NCBI GenBank assembly: GCA_003994795.1
Contig: AP018269.1
Coordinates: 3,581,677 to 3,645,676, forward strand
Length of the DNA stretch: 64,000 nucleotides
Reading direction: 5' to 3'
From: Cylindrospermum sp. NIES-4074
GTDB lineage: Bacteria > Cyanobacteriota > Cyanobacteriia > Cyanobacteriales > Nostocaceae
Below, piece after piece: positions 9,470 to 17,082 of this stretch. How positions within the stretch are numbered: position 1 is the first letter of the stretch; each line of letters begins with the position of its first letter. The notes under the pieces were generated by a model. It saw nothing but the letters and a program-made list of their open reading frames with translations. It did not search any database and was not told where the DNA came from. Both the position numbers and the translations under genes were made by a program.

Positions 9470-10615
9470 CTATGACTCTAGGGGCACGTAAATATCCTCC
9501 GAGTGGGAATTCAGATAAGGATGCTGCAATTCAATACCTTGATGGGTAAAGTGCTTAAACATCAATGCCATCCGATTTTCTTTTGACTCATCGCCTTGTT
9601 GCCAAGCCTCCAGTAAACTATTGGTAACAATTTGACAGCGGTTGAGACCAAAACTTTCTTTTTCAGAAAACTTATTATCTGGTTCTTCTGCCAGAGCAAG
9701 TCCTGGTGCAAGTAATTTTGTGAACAGTGGCAGTTCTTTCCTAAAGTAGGATTTATGTTCTGCATAAACAGATTGCAACCCTTGCCGAATAACTGGATAG
9801 TTGCTTTTTTCAAAGTAAAGCACTGCTGTATCGTAGCGCCCGTAGTCTGAAGGATTGTATAGCGCTTTAAAAGTGAAGGGAATGAATATGGTGTTGAGTT
9901 TCTCTGTGAGGCTGCCCATAACCGCAACTGCACCCTCAGGACTTAAATTAAAGTAAACGCGTACAAGCTGCGAATTGATGCCTGCATGAGTACGATTCGA
10001 CACTCCCGCATTGCCAACTGCCATGTAAAAACCGTTTTGCACCAGATTGGGTGGCATCTTGATAGCAACCATGTCGCCTGCGATCGCATTTTGCTCTGTA
10101 TCTTGAAGATGGCGTTCTCGCTCTACATATACGGTTAACGCGCCTTTTTGCACCGCTAAAGTGCTTAGGCCAAGTTCATTGTCGATATCATCGCTCTCTT
10201 CCCTCAAAACTTGCCAACCGGGGTCAAAGTAGCCTTCACCTTGATTAGATAGGTGCAGTCGCTCATAAAACTCCACATCTACTCCCAGGTAAATATTGTT
10301 CTCTAGATTCTGGAGCATTGTCGAATCTATTGGATCTGCATCTAGAGAAAGAGCCGTTCTTCCAGCACCGTTGTAGTAAATGCTGTAAAGAAAATTGCAC
10401 AATTGTGAATTGAGAAACTTGTGCTGAAGATTTAATGGTAATCGCTGAAAGTGAAGTATTGCTTCATCTGGAAATTTGAATGGTTTGTAATCTGGATGGT
10501 GAACACAAAAATTGGCTTGAATATTAACCTTACTAGCTATATCTTCTAAAACATCTAATAGGTGGTTGCTTGAATAATTTGCTAGTGGCAATGTCAGCGA
10601 GTTTAGTAATTGCAT
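9470..10615 (-). CDS. HopA1-domain protein, candidate RiPP dehydration lyase
   Basis: A 381-residue protein of the HopA1 (type III effector HopA1-like) family. The diagnostic C-terminal part is at about residues 215-280: QLVRVYFNLSPEGAV, then PFTFKALYNPSDYGRYDTAV and LYFE. In class V lanthipeptide and thioamitide pathways (established knowledge), HopA1-domain proteins act with an aminoglycoside-phosphotransferase-like kinase. The kinase phosphorylates Ser/Thr of the precursor and the HopA1 protein eliminates the phosphate to give a dehydro residue. Here a kinase of that type is 1.2 kb upstream, and a double-glycine peptide gene lies between them, all on one strand. The role as a lyase in this cluster is inferred. 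No lanthionine cyclase is recognised. Confidence 0.82.
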   Translation of the reverse strand: MQLLNSLTLPLANYSSNHLLDVLEDIASKVNIQANFCVHHPDYKPFKFPDEAILHFQRLPLNLQHKFLNSQLCNFLYSIYYNGAGRTALSLDADPIDSTMLQNLENNIYLGVDVEFYERLHLSNQGEGYFDPGWQVLREESDDIDNELGLSTLAVQKGALTVYVERERHLQDTEQNAIAGDMVAIKMPPNLVQNGFYMAVGNAGVSNRTHAGINSQLVRVYFNLSPEGAVAVMGSLTEKLNTIFIPFTFKALYNPSDYGRYDTAVLYFEKSNYPVIRQGLQSVYAEHKSYFRKELPLFTKLLAPGLALAEEPDNKFSEKESFGLNRCQIVTNSLLEAWQQGDESKENRMALMFKHFTHQGIELQHPYLNSHSEDIYVPLES

Positions 10616-10971
10616 AATTTTTTATTCTCTTTCTATTCTCTGAGTTAAAAAGATAAATGTCTTATCGCGTGATGGGAGTATTAATTGCTATGGGTTTGAA
10701 ATAAATATTTAGAGTCAAAACACAGAAAGTCAAGTCTACATTTTTAGCATCTCAAGGAAGGGGAGAGGAGAAAGGTAAGCACTACGTCTAGCACCTACCT
10801 TTCTTGTTTCTAGAGGGTTGATTTAATGTCTAGAGACAATCGAAGAATCTACCTGAACTCGCTCAAAAATGAATTTATTTTGAGCGGGTTATATGAGTCT
10901 TACTCTCTCCCCGATAATCGAAAATTTGAATCAACTACGAGCAGTTAAGAAGCAACAGATTGGGGCTAAGA
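10616..10971. other. Spacer between precursor A and the HopA1 gene
   Basis: About 350 bp with no credible frame in the transcribed (minus) direction. It contains the stem-loop listed at 10860-10886. Because both flanking genes are read leftwards, transcription of the HopA1 gene from the peptide promoter would have to pass this hairpin. Confidence 0.4.
10860..10886 (-). terminator. Stem-loop after precursor A (partial terminator or processing site)
   Basis: CGCTCAAAA at 10860-10868 pairs perfectly with TTTTGAGCG at 10878-10886 around a 9-nt loop. It lies about 90 bp beyond the stop of precursor A and has no clear T-run, so it may stabilise the peptide mRNA or only partly stop transcription. 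Confidence 0.5.
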
Positions 10972-11199
10972 CTAGAATCCTGAGCCAGGTCTTACTGTGC
11001 CCTCTTCTATAGGTTCAGAAATGCTCACTCTTACACGATACCTGTTGCCTTCTCGGTCGCGAAGTCTGCCTCTAAGACGGGCTGGAAGGTTAAGTTGTCC
11101 TCCACCTAAAGATGTTAAAAACTGTCCTCCAGATAGAAGCTGTTGCTCCTCTGTGGAAAGCTCCGCAAGTAACTCGGATTCCATGACTTTATTTGACAT
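10972..11199 (-). CDS. Double-glycine leader peptide, candidate RiPP precursor A
   Basis: A 75-residue peptide. The leader has the usual acidic, helix-forming pattern ending in a double glycine: ELLAELSTEEQQLLSGG at residues 9-25, the kind of site cut by C39 peptidases. The presumed core (26-75) has a Gly-rich start (TSLGGGQ), an Arg-rich middle (LRGRLRDREGNRYRVRV) and a SISEPIEEGTVRPGSGF end. It contains Ser and Thr but no Cys. The ATG at 11199 is preferred over the in-frame ATG at 11238: GAAGG lies 9 nt upstream and the product then begins MSNKVMESEL, the standard leader form. Its position between the kinase and HopA1 genes makes it the likely substrate; this is inference. Confidence 0.75.
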   Translation of the reverse strand: MSNKVMESELLAELSTEEQQLLSGGQFLTSLGGGQLNLPARLRGRLRDREGNRYRVRVSISEPIEEGTVRPGSGF

Positions 11200-11534
11200 A
11201 ATTGTTGCCTTCAAATTCAGTGCATAGGTGTTACACACATATGAACAAAAAACATAGATATGTAATACCTATACTTTTATTTATAAACATATTTTCAAAA
11301 TAAAAAATTATCCAAAAGTTATAAATAACTCACATGAATTTTCTACTTTTAGTGAATATTAAATCTAACCAGAAAAAGATTAAAAACTCTACTGATTTTA
11401 CAAATATCTATATCCATTTTTTTTAAGGCTTCCACGTAAAATGCACAGATTTTTACCAGCAAAAATCTTTCCAGATATTTTATAGTAGACGCTTTATATG
11501 CTAATTTTTCTTATTCATTAAATTGTATGATCAC

Positions 11535-11565
11535 AAAAAAACACCCATTAAGGTTAATGGGTGCA
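11535..11565 (-). terminator. Rho-independent terminator after the kinase transcript
   Basis: CACCCATTA at 11542-11550 pairs with TAATGGGTG at 11555-11563 (9 bp, 4-nt loop). Read on the minus strand, the stem is followed by seven T residues, the classical form. It should end transcription coming from the kinase gene, so precursor A must have its own promoter between about 11200 and 11535. Confidence 0.7.
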
Positions 11566-11647
11566 AAAACAAGGCTAACATCTTGAATAAGATTACAATA
11601 AATACGTTGTTTACTTAGTGAAAATCATTTAAAAATTGCAGGTTGTC

Positions 11648-11784
11648 ATATCATGTCCGGTTGAATACTTATCATATCTGTGAGGGCTGGTAATGGGTAA
11701 TTGGTAATTGGTAATTGGGAAAAAGGTAAACAGCAATTACCAACAAGGCCAAACTTATTATAAGTAATTAGCCGGACATGATAT
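11648..11784. repeat. Inverted-repeat element, family C (copy 1), with heptamer run inside
   Basis: The ends are ATATCATGTCCGG at 11648-11660 and CCGGACATGATAT at 11772-11784, with matching flanking bases (TTGAATACTTAT against ATAAGTAATTAG). Three exact and one worn copy of the heptamer GGTAATT sit at 11689-11716 inside. A second member with the same ends is at 16463-16680. It lies downstream of the kinase gene and abuts the HTH gene fragment at 11793. Confidence 0.8.
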
Positions 11785-11792
11785 CAATCGTA

Positions 11793-11853
11793 AGTTCAGC
11801 ATCTTGGATATCATCAATCTCTTGCTTGAGTCTATTGTTTTCTGGTTGACCTG
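11793..11853 (-). pseudogene. Fragment of a second HTH regulator gene
   Basis: The minus strand encodes TGQPENNRLKQEIDDIQDAE followed by LTI. This aligns without gaps to STQQKDNKIKQEIDDIQNFE plus ITI of the HTH protein at 8232-8876. Only about 20 codons remain, between the family C repeat and the kinase gene. It shows that a related peptide-cluster regulator gene once stood here and was lost, probably with the repeat insertion. Confidence 0.75.
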
Positions 11854-11862
11854 TAACTGAAA

Positions 11863-13047
11863 TTACTTAAACAAGGGCACAGATTGATGGTTAATCAGTT
11901 CAGAAGCTCTCATACCAAACACAGTCTGGATTGATTTTTCCGGACGACATAACAAAGCCTTAGCAACCTGGAGGACACAAATTTCCGAATTACCAAAAGT
12001 TTTTTGGTGCTGAAGTGTTGCCAGAATTGCTTGCATCAAAGCTAAACCAGCAAATTGCACAACTCGCAGTAAAAAATCAGGACGACGCTCCAAAATTTCA
12101 GGAAAGTTACTCAAATAAGTCCTAGCTAGAGCCGCTATCGAAGGCTGGAGTCGTTCTAGGGGAGTTGTGGCTAGGTGTAAAGATTCTTCGATGGGAATTG
12201 TTTTACTGGTAATCAACCCATACAGCCAGATTTGCAGGTAGCTAGCGATGAGCGTTCCTAAATCGCTAGCGGGATCTCCCCAATTCGATTTTTCCCAGTC
12301 AATCAGGCGAATAATACTGTTAGCCGGTGGTAATGTTTGAGAAATTGCTTGCTCCCAGTTATTGGCTAGTAGGATATTATTCAGCTTCAGGTCATTATGA
12401 ATTAGGCAACAGGGTGCGATCGCCTTGCTCAACTCTGCGATCGCCAGTTCCAGGGTAGAGTAGCGCTGATAAAGTGCAAAAAATTTCAGACCATCCTCAG
12501 GGAATCTGCCAAAAATCTCTGGAGTTAGCCGCTTTAAACCCCTAATCATCTCAAAAGCTTGGTTATTAAATACACCTGTGCTAGGTTCCAATTTTTCTCG
12601 ATAGTCTTGACGGTCTAATGTCAGACGATGAATTGAGGCAAGTATAGCGCTGATAGCAGTTGCTATTGCATCAGGAAAGATATTCTCTTTACTGTAAAAA
12701 TCTGCTAAATCACGATAATCTTGGAGATAATCGAAAATAATAATAGAATTTTCTAGATCAAAATAAATCGCCTGGGAGCAGGAGCAACGAATGTGGCGAA
12801 GTTCTGGATAATTTTGTAACAAATTTTGAAATTGCCACTCTCTCAAAGATTCACCCGCCGTTTGTCCTTGACGGTTGTGAGGCTCTTGCTTAACAAGTAA
12901 TTGCCGACCATCTCGCAGAGTGAGTAACAAGTTAAAGTTTTTTGCAGGTTTTAGTTCAATTTTGCTCATAGACTGATTTTCCTCAGAACAGATTCCTTGG
13001 CTAATCAGATATTCAAAAACATTTTTGTTACTTAATAAAAAAGACAT
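11863..13047 (-). CDS. Aminoglycoside-phosphotransferase-fold kinase, candidate RiPP Ser/Thr kinase
   Basis: A 394-residue kinase of the APH/choline-kinase fold. Visible parts are a candidate beta-3 lysine (LLVKQE, about K53), the catalytic loop HNDLKLNN at 217-224 with D219 and N224, and the metal-binding aspartate in LIDWEKSNWGDPASDLG (D250). The C-terminal 120 residues are helical. No aminoglycoside context is present. Instead it lies between two double-glycine peptide genes and 1.2 kb from a HopA1-domain gene, the kinase/lyase pairing known from class V lanthipeptides and thioamitides. It follows precursor B by 325 bp, with two hairpins between. The assignment to peptide phosphorylation is inferred from this company. 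Confidence 0.8.
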   Translation of the reverse strand: MSFLLSNKNVFEYLISQGICSEENQSMSKIELKPAKNFNLLLTLRDGRQLLVKQEPHNRQGQTAGESLREWQFQNLLQNYPELRHIRCSCSQAIYFDLENSIIIFDYLQDYRDLADFYSKENIFPDAIATAISAILASIHRLTLDRQDYREKLEPSTGVFNNQAFEMIRGLKRLTPEIFGRFPEDGLKFFALYQRYSTLELAIAELSKAIAPCCLIHNDLKLNNILLANNWEQAISQTLPPANSIIRLIDWEKSNWGDPASDLGTLIASYLQIWLYGLITSKTIPIEESLHLATTPLERLQPSIAALARTYLSNFPEILERRPDFLLRVVQFAGLALMQAILATLQHQKTFGNSEICVLQVAKALLCRPEKSIQTVFGMRASELINHQSVPLFK

Positions 13048-13231
13048 ATTCTAAGTCCTGTATTAGTTTTATAAAAATAACTTCACTTTAAAAAATTGGA
13101 TGTTGGATTGTAGCTTGATTCTGTGGCGCAGTACGAATTCAAACACAACATCCATAAATGTTTATTTTCATCATTAACACTAAGCGTATTGGTTTATATT
13201 ATTGATAAACTGGTTAAATACTGGTTAATAA

Positions 13232-13258
13232 GAGCAGGATAAAAAATCTATCCTGCTC
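13232..13258 (-). terminator. Strong stem-loop between precursor B and the kinase
   Basis: GAGCAGGATA at 13232-13241 pairs perfectly with TATCCTGCTC at 13249-13258 (10 bp, 7-nt loop). It has only a weak T-run on the minus strand, so it may act as an attenuator that favours peptide over enzyme expression. Confidence 0.6.
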
Positions 13259-13268
13259 ATTAAGCCAG

Positions 13269-13308
13269 TTGAATAGAATTCAGCAATCAGAAGTTGAATT
13301 CTATTCAA
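13269..13308. repeat. Second perfect inverted repeat after precursor B
   Basis: TTGAATAGAATTCA at 13269-13282 is the exact complement of TGAATTCTATTCAA at 13295-13308, with a 12-nt loop. It lies immediately upstream of the 10-bp stem at 13232 in the direction of transcription, so two hairpins stand in tandem in the 325 bp peptide-kinase gap. Confidence 0.6.
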
Positions 13309-13372
13309 TAGTAAACTGTAAACTATCTAACCAAGTCCAAGAAGTCTGAGATTGTTATCATCATTGTTACGC

Positions 13373-13639
13373 CTATTCATCAATGTCGGGTTCGGGTTCG
13401 GGTTCGGGACCGGGACGGGGACCGGGAACGGCAGCGCCACTAAATGATTTCGCTAAGGATATAACCCCATTGATTGCATATGCGCCTACACCAAATTCAA
13501 GTAACTTATTAATGTCGCCTCCTTGTCCTCCCTGAACAACCATAGCATCTGTATCAGTCAGGTCTTGCAGAAAGCTTTCAGAATCCATAAACAGTTCAGA
13601 ACCAGCAGGATTCAGTTCAGACAATTGGATATTTGACAT
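13373..13639 (-). CDS. Double-glycine leader peptide, candidate RiPP precursor B
   Basis: An 88-residue peptide starting MSNIQLSELNPAG. The acidic leader ends in a double glycine (SFLQDLTDTDAMVVQGG, GG at 37-38; a second GG at 40-41). The presumed core has a hydrophobic helical segment (LLEFGVGAYAINGVISLAK) followed by a Pro/Glu-rich tail (VPGPRPGPEPEPEPDIDE). There is no Cys in the core; a few Ser are the only obvious dehydration sites. The ATG at 13639 is chosen because AGGAG lies 9-10 nt upstream; an in-frame ATG at 13669 is less likely. It is the first gene of the kinase transcription unit. It could instead be a class II-type microcin-like peptide that is only exported. Confidence 0.75.
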   Translation of the reverse strand: MSNIQLSELNPAGSELFMDSESFLQDLTDTDAMVVQGGQGGDINKLLEFGVGAYAINGVISLAKSFSGAAVPGPRPGPEPEPEPDIDE

Positions 13640-13770
13640 TGATTTTATCTCCTGTATAACTGAGAACAAAACAGAAATATTTGTGAAAGATTAAACTGTG
13701 TTGTTTAACCTTGTACCTGCCATTATTAGCGAGATATTTGAAAGTTTCAAGGCTATTTTATGGATTCTAT

Positions 13771-13795
13771 CGACATAAACTGACTAATTATGTCG
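13771..13795. promoter_or_regulatory. Inverted repeat upstream of precursor B (candidate operator)
   Basis: CGACATAA at 13771-13778 and TTATGTCG at 13788-13795 are perfect half-sites with a 9-nt spacer, about 130 bp upstream of the precursor B start. The form suits a dimeric regulator; which one is unknown. Confidence 0.35.
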
Positions 13796-13849
13796 AGGGC
13801 ATTATTTAAAGGCAGTATTTACTATTTATAGGTATTTTATTGACTAAAT

Positions 13850-13867
13850 ATAGTCAATGAATCTGAG
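13850..13867. promoter_or_regulatory. Second palindrome upstream of precursor B (candidate operator)
   Basis: TTGACTA-AATA-TAGTCAA is a perfect palindrome 55 bp beyond the first inverted repeat. No gene starts between here and 13639, so both palindromes fall in the control region of precursor B. Confidence 0.35.
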
Positions 13868-14443
13868 AAATTTAGTCTGCTATGTTTTGCCAAATATGAT
13901 AAATCTGCAAAATACAATACTCCTATAGTGAACAAGTATTTCCCTCAATATTTATTTCAATAGTATTTATCTAATCTGCTATGGCTACTTGATAAAAGGA
14001 TCTCGGCAAAGTTGTAAACAGGTGATAATAATCACGCAAGTTGTTGGGGTTGGAGTGGCGATGGTTGGGCAACAGCACCCGCGTAGCGATCGCACAAAAA
14101 ACAGCATCAAGGTCTACGATCTGCTCAACCGCATGGATAACAACAACGTTTTGCACCCACCGTCTCCTGCATCGTTGAGTTTGCAGGAGTATGACACCGT
14201 GAAAGCTGCCGCCAAACGCTCAAGTTTTGCAGACAAATTTTAAAGACATAATTAGACAAGTTTTGTCGTGAAAACTTGAGATTTATAGCGACCTTAACTC
14301 AAACTACGATGGAACGTAAGTTTTCAGGAACTGGAGAAGTCCCAAGACAGCCGTTTGCTCAAAATTCATCCCACAGCTTCTGGTCGTGGGTTTTCCTTCT
14401 CATGATATTTTTGTAAACAAGGCTGTTAAACGCAAATTGATTT
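13868..14443. other. Intergenic stretch between the peptide cluster and the methyltransferase
   Basis: Open frames on both strands around 13971-14243 overlap each other and neither has a convincing family pattern. GC content rises here, and a GCGATCGC octamer is present near 14087, so it may be a worn coding remnant. CAAGTTTT at 14257 and AAAACTTG at 14271 form an 8-bp stem. CCCAC at 14370 and GTGGG at 14386 followed by TTTT form a weak rightward terminator just before the methyltransferase gene. Confidence 0.35.
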
Positions 14444-15364
14444 ATGACTGCTGCTGTCAAAACATCTCCTAACTTAGCTTCCCGGTTGGTGAATGGTATC
14501 TTGGCTATCAAGCCTTTAGCCAATCTCGCCAAGCACCAAGCCAGACAAATGATGATGAAACGCGCCGAGAGGCTTGGTGTACATTGGATGCAAGAAGTTG
14601 AGAAACTCCAAGCCCGTGATTGGCAAAGAGAGCTAACTCAAGTCCAAAATCCTCAATTAGCCTACCCAGAATATTACCTGCGGACATTCCACGCTTACGA
14701 TGCCGGAAATCTCGGCTGGAAACCCGCTTTAGAATTAGAAGTTGCGGCTCGCACCGTCCATGCAGGAATTTGGCCGGATGCTGGAGCGCAAGGTGATGCT
14801 AAACTGCGCCAAAGTTATCATGATATCCTCACGGCGCAAATTCCCCAGCCACCACAAGACATCCTAGACTTAGCTTGTGGTGTGGGACTAAGTACTTTTG
14901 CCCTGCAAGCAACTTATCCCCAGGCCAAAATCACAGGCTTAGATTTATCTCCTTATTTTTTAGCTGTTGCTCAATATCGCGCACAACAACATCAAGCTAA
15001 AATCAATTGGGTTCATGCCACAGCCGAATCTACTGGGCTAGCAGATGCCTCTTTTGATTTAGTTTCTATTTTCCTGCTGTTCCACGAATTACCCCAGTCA
15101 GTAGCCCACCAGATTTTTGCTGAAATTCGGCGTTTGCTGCGTCCGGGTGGACATTTGGCAATTATGGACATGAATCCCAAATCGGAAATTTACAAGAAAA
15201 TGCCACCCTACATTTTTACTCTGCTCAAAAGCACTGAACCTTATTTAGATGAATATTTCACTTTGGATATTGAGCAAGCGATTATTAAGGCGGGTTTCCA
15301 AACTCCCACCATCACCAGCAATAGCCCTCGTCACCGCACTGTGATTGCTCAGGTGAGTGGTTGA
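14444..15364 (+). CDS. Class I SAM-dependent methyltransferase
   Basis: A 306-residue protein. The SAM-binding motif I is ILDLACGVGLSTFAL (about residues 145-159). It is followed by the acidic residue after strand 2 (ITGLDLS), motif II/III in SFDLVSIFLLFHELP and the post-III LLRPGGHLAIMDMNP. The N-terminal 120 residues are helical (KHQARQMMMKRAERLGVHWM) and may bind substrate. The substrate cannot be read from the sequence; methylation of a small molecule or lipid is plausible for this domain layout. It overlaps the next gene by 8 bp, which indicates translational coupling and a shared process. Confidence 0.85.
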   Translation: MTAAVKTSPNLASRLVNGILAIKPLANLAKHQARQMMMKRAERLGVHWMQEVEKLQARDWQRELTQVQNPQLAYPEYYLRTFHAYDAGNLGWKPALELEVAARTVHAGIWPDAGAQGDAKLRQSYHDILTAQIPQPPQDILDLACGVGLSTFALQATYPQAKITGLDLSPYFLAVAQYRAQQHQAKINWVHATAESTGLADASFDLVSIFLLFHELPQSVAHQIFAEIRRLLRPGGHLAIMDMNPKSEIYKKMPPYIFTLLKSTEPYLDEYFTLDIEQAIIKAGFQTPTITSNSPRHRTVIAQVSG

Positions 15365-16316
15365 TATCTCTCTGCTGCTATGGGCAGTAATACCACCCCT
15401 GCTGTTTCTAGGCTACTACTACCGTCGCGTTCCTGCTGCTCCACCGCCGTTACAGCTGCTGTTGTGCTTTATTGTTGGGGCAATATCTGGTTTCGTGGCC
15501 TTGGGAGTAGAATGGCTTGTGAGCTGGCAGCAAATCCAGCGATCGCTACCTGATACAATAGTGCGGCAGTTGGTGGAAGTAGCCCCAATTGAAGAAGGCT
15601 GCAAGTTACTAGCACTTGTGGCTGCTACTTCTTATTTGCAACGCAGGTATAGATTACGTGCCACTAGTGTTTTCCTCTTCAATATAGCGATCGCACTCGG
15701 ATTTGCCGCCGAAGAGAATGGGATTTATTTTTACCACGGTGCAGCCTCAATTGTTGAACGTATTATCGGCACCCCAGTTCACGCGCTGTTCTCTGCCCCT
15801 TGGGGTTATGCTTTAGCAAAATATATTGCCTCTCCCACTCGCTTAAATCGAGACAGGAAGTTGATTCCTAAAGCTTGGCTAAATTCTGTCATCTGTCATG
15901 CTTTGGCGAATATTTTATCTAGTGCTTTAGCTTATCCACTACCATTTCGTTTCCTCAGCTATGGTTTTTTTCCGTTGCTGCTGTGGTTATTTTGGCGGTT
16001 AGAACAACTACTACGCAGAGTGCAGGGTAAACGCCCTGTTCGCTTAATATCAGGACAGAAATTCCAGCACCGTTTCGGGCAAAGAATTTTACTGCTATCT
16101 GCTCTCATACTAGGGGGTAATGCTCTTTTTGGGTTATTTATCTTAGCCAGAAAACTTAGTCCCTTGAGGCCAGCACAGCTTTTGTATCCTGATATTTTCA
16201 AGTATTTACTCATTCAATTGTCGCTAAATCTAATTTTCGGAGTTTTAGCTTGGTTAATTTATCGCCATTTGCGACATTCAGCAATTCGTCAGAGTTTAAA
16301 CCGCTTTTCCAGTTAG
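15357..16316 (+). CDS. PrsW-family intramembrane protease
   Basis: A 319-residue multi-helix membrane protein with the family's conserved acidic and histidine patches within membrane segments: EVAPIEEGCKLLAL, GFAAEENGIYF, GTPVHALFSAPWGYA and SVICHALANI. PrsW-type proteins cut membrane anti-sigma factors in other bacteria. No such target is adjacent, so the local substrate is unknown. The start is a GTG at 15357 inside the end of the methyltransferase gene, so the two are translated from one message. An inverted-repeat element follows. Family assignment is firm; activity is inferred. Confidence 0.85.
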   Translation: MVDISLLLWAVIPPLLFLGYYYRRVPAAPPPLQLLLCFIVGAISGFVALGVEWLVSWQQIQRSLPDTIVRQLVEVAPIEEGCKLLALVAATSYLQRRYRLRATSVFLFNIAIALGFAAEENGIYFYHGAASIVERIIGTPVHALFSAPWGYALAKYIASPTRLNRDRKLIPKAWLNSVICHALANILSSALAYPLPFRFLSYGFFPLLLWLFWRLEQLLRRVQGKRPVRLISGQKFQHRFGQRILLLSALILGGNALFGLFILARKLSPLRPAQLLYPDIFKYLLIQLSLNLIFGVLAWLIYRHLRHSAIRQSLNRFSS

Positions 16317-16462
16317 TTTACTAACGCAATTAATTCAGCAATGAAAGACCAGATTTATCAAATAAATCTGGTTTGTGTCAGCTTATTAAAACTGATTAAT
16401 GATTATTAATGTTGATTATTGGTGAACTAAATTGATTGGCAGGTAAAACAAAAGTTGGATTT

Positions 16463-16680
16463 ATATCAAGTCCGGATAATTAGTTAGCATAAAACTTTGA
16501 TTAGTAGGTTGGGGAGCCACTTGCGTGGGCGGGTTTCCCGACTTGAGCAAAGTGGCGTTTAAACGAAGTGAAACCCAACATTCATAAGGGTTGTGTTGGG
16601 TTATGCCTCCGGCACGCTGTTCGCGTTCGTCCCTCAACCCAACCTACATTTAATTATAAGTATTTAACCGGACATGATAT
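16463..16680. repeat. Inverted-repeat element, family C (copy 2), with nested repeat
   Basis: The ends are ATATCAAGTCCGG at 16463-16475 and CCGGACATGATAT at 16668-16680, as in the element at 11648. Inside is a second inverted pair, GTAGGTTGGGG near 16506 and CCCAACCTAC near 16638, together with GC-rich linker DNA. The whole looks like one repeat inserted in another. Confidence 0.75.
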
Positions 16681-16713
16681 TAAGTATAAGAATATCGAAA
16701 ACAGCTAATTTCC

Positions 16714-17082
16714 TCAAATTCTTTCTAAACTTAAAACTCCTGCCGACATATCAGCAACTAACCGCATAATTTTTAACCACTGACTACCAAGTAAAACTTC
16801 TGTGATTTCTTCACCAGCATATACAGGAATTTCAAACTCTCTCCCATCTATGCGTACCTTGCCTAAATAAATCCTAAAAATCTTGATTCCCTGCGCTGTT
16901 TTTAGTGGTCTTTCCCGCAAAAAATGCCAACCTAATGCCTCTAAATCCTGAAAATTAATGGCAAGTAACTCTGTAAATCCAGTATCCAACATAGCAGTTA
17001 CTGGTAGTTCTAAATCCTCAGTAGGAATTAACTCAATTTCAAAAAAAAGCTCCCCATCACTCCCAAAATCTCCTTCAATCAT
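16714..17082 (-). CDS. Retropepsin-like (clan AA) aspartic protease
   Basis: A 122-residue protein with the single catalytic motif MLDTGFTELLAI (about residues 31-42) and the later strand EVLLGSQWLKIMRL, typical of short bacterial clan AA proteases that work as dimers. It overlaps the upstream gene by 4 bp (ATGA), so the pair is co-translated. Two-gene sets of such a protease and a small unknown protein are common and scattered in cyanobacterial genomes. The role is unknown; the layout resembles a toxin-antitoxin or protein-quality pair, but nothing in the sequence proves that. Confidence 0.78.
   Translation of the reverse strand: MIEGDFGSDGELFFEIELIPTEDLELPVTAMLDTGFTELLAINFQDLEALGWHFLRERPLKTAQGIKIFRIYLGKVRIDGREFEIPVYAGEEITEVLLGSQWLKIMRLVADMSAGVLSLERI

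Noticed and set aside
13971-14243. Overlapping frames on both strands before the methyltransferase
   Set aside because: Neither has a good start, a known family or convincing protein composition; kept only as a possible remnant in an intergenic entry.
14221-14443. Stretch that might be the end of an IS200/IS605 element
   Set aside because: It has small stems but no transposase or TnpB remnant next to it, so there is no positive evidence.
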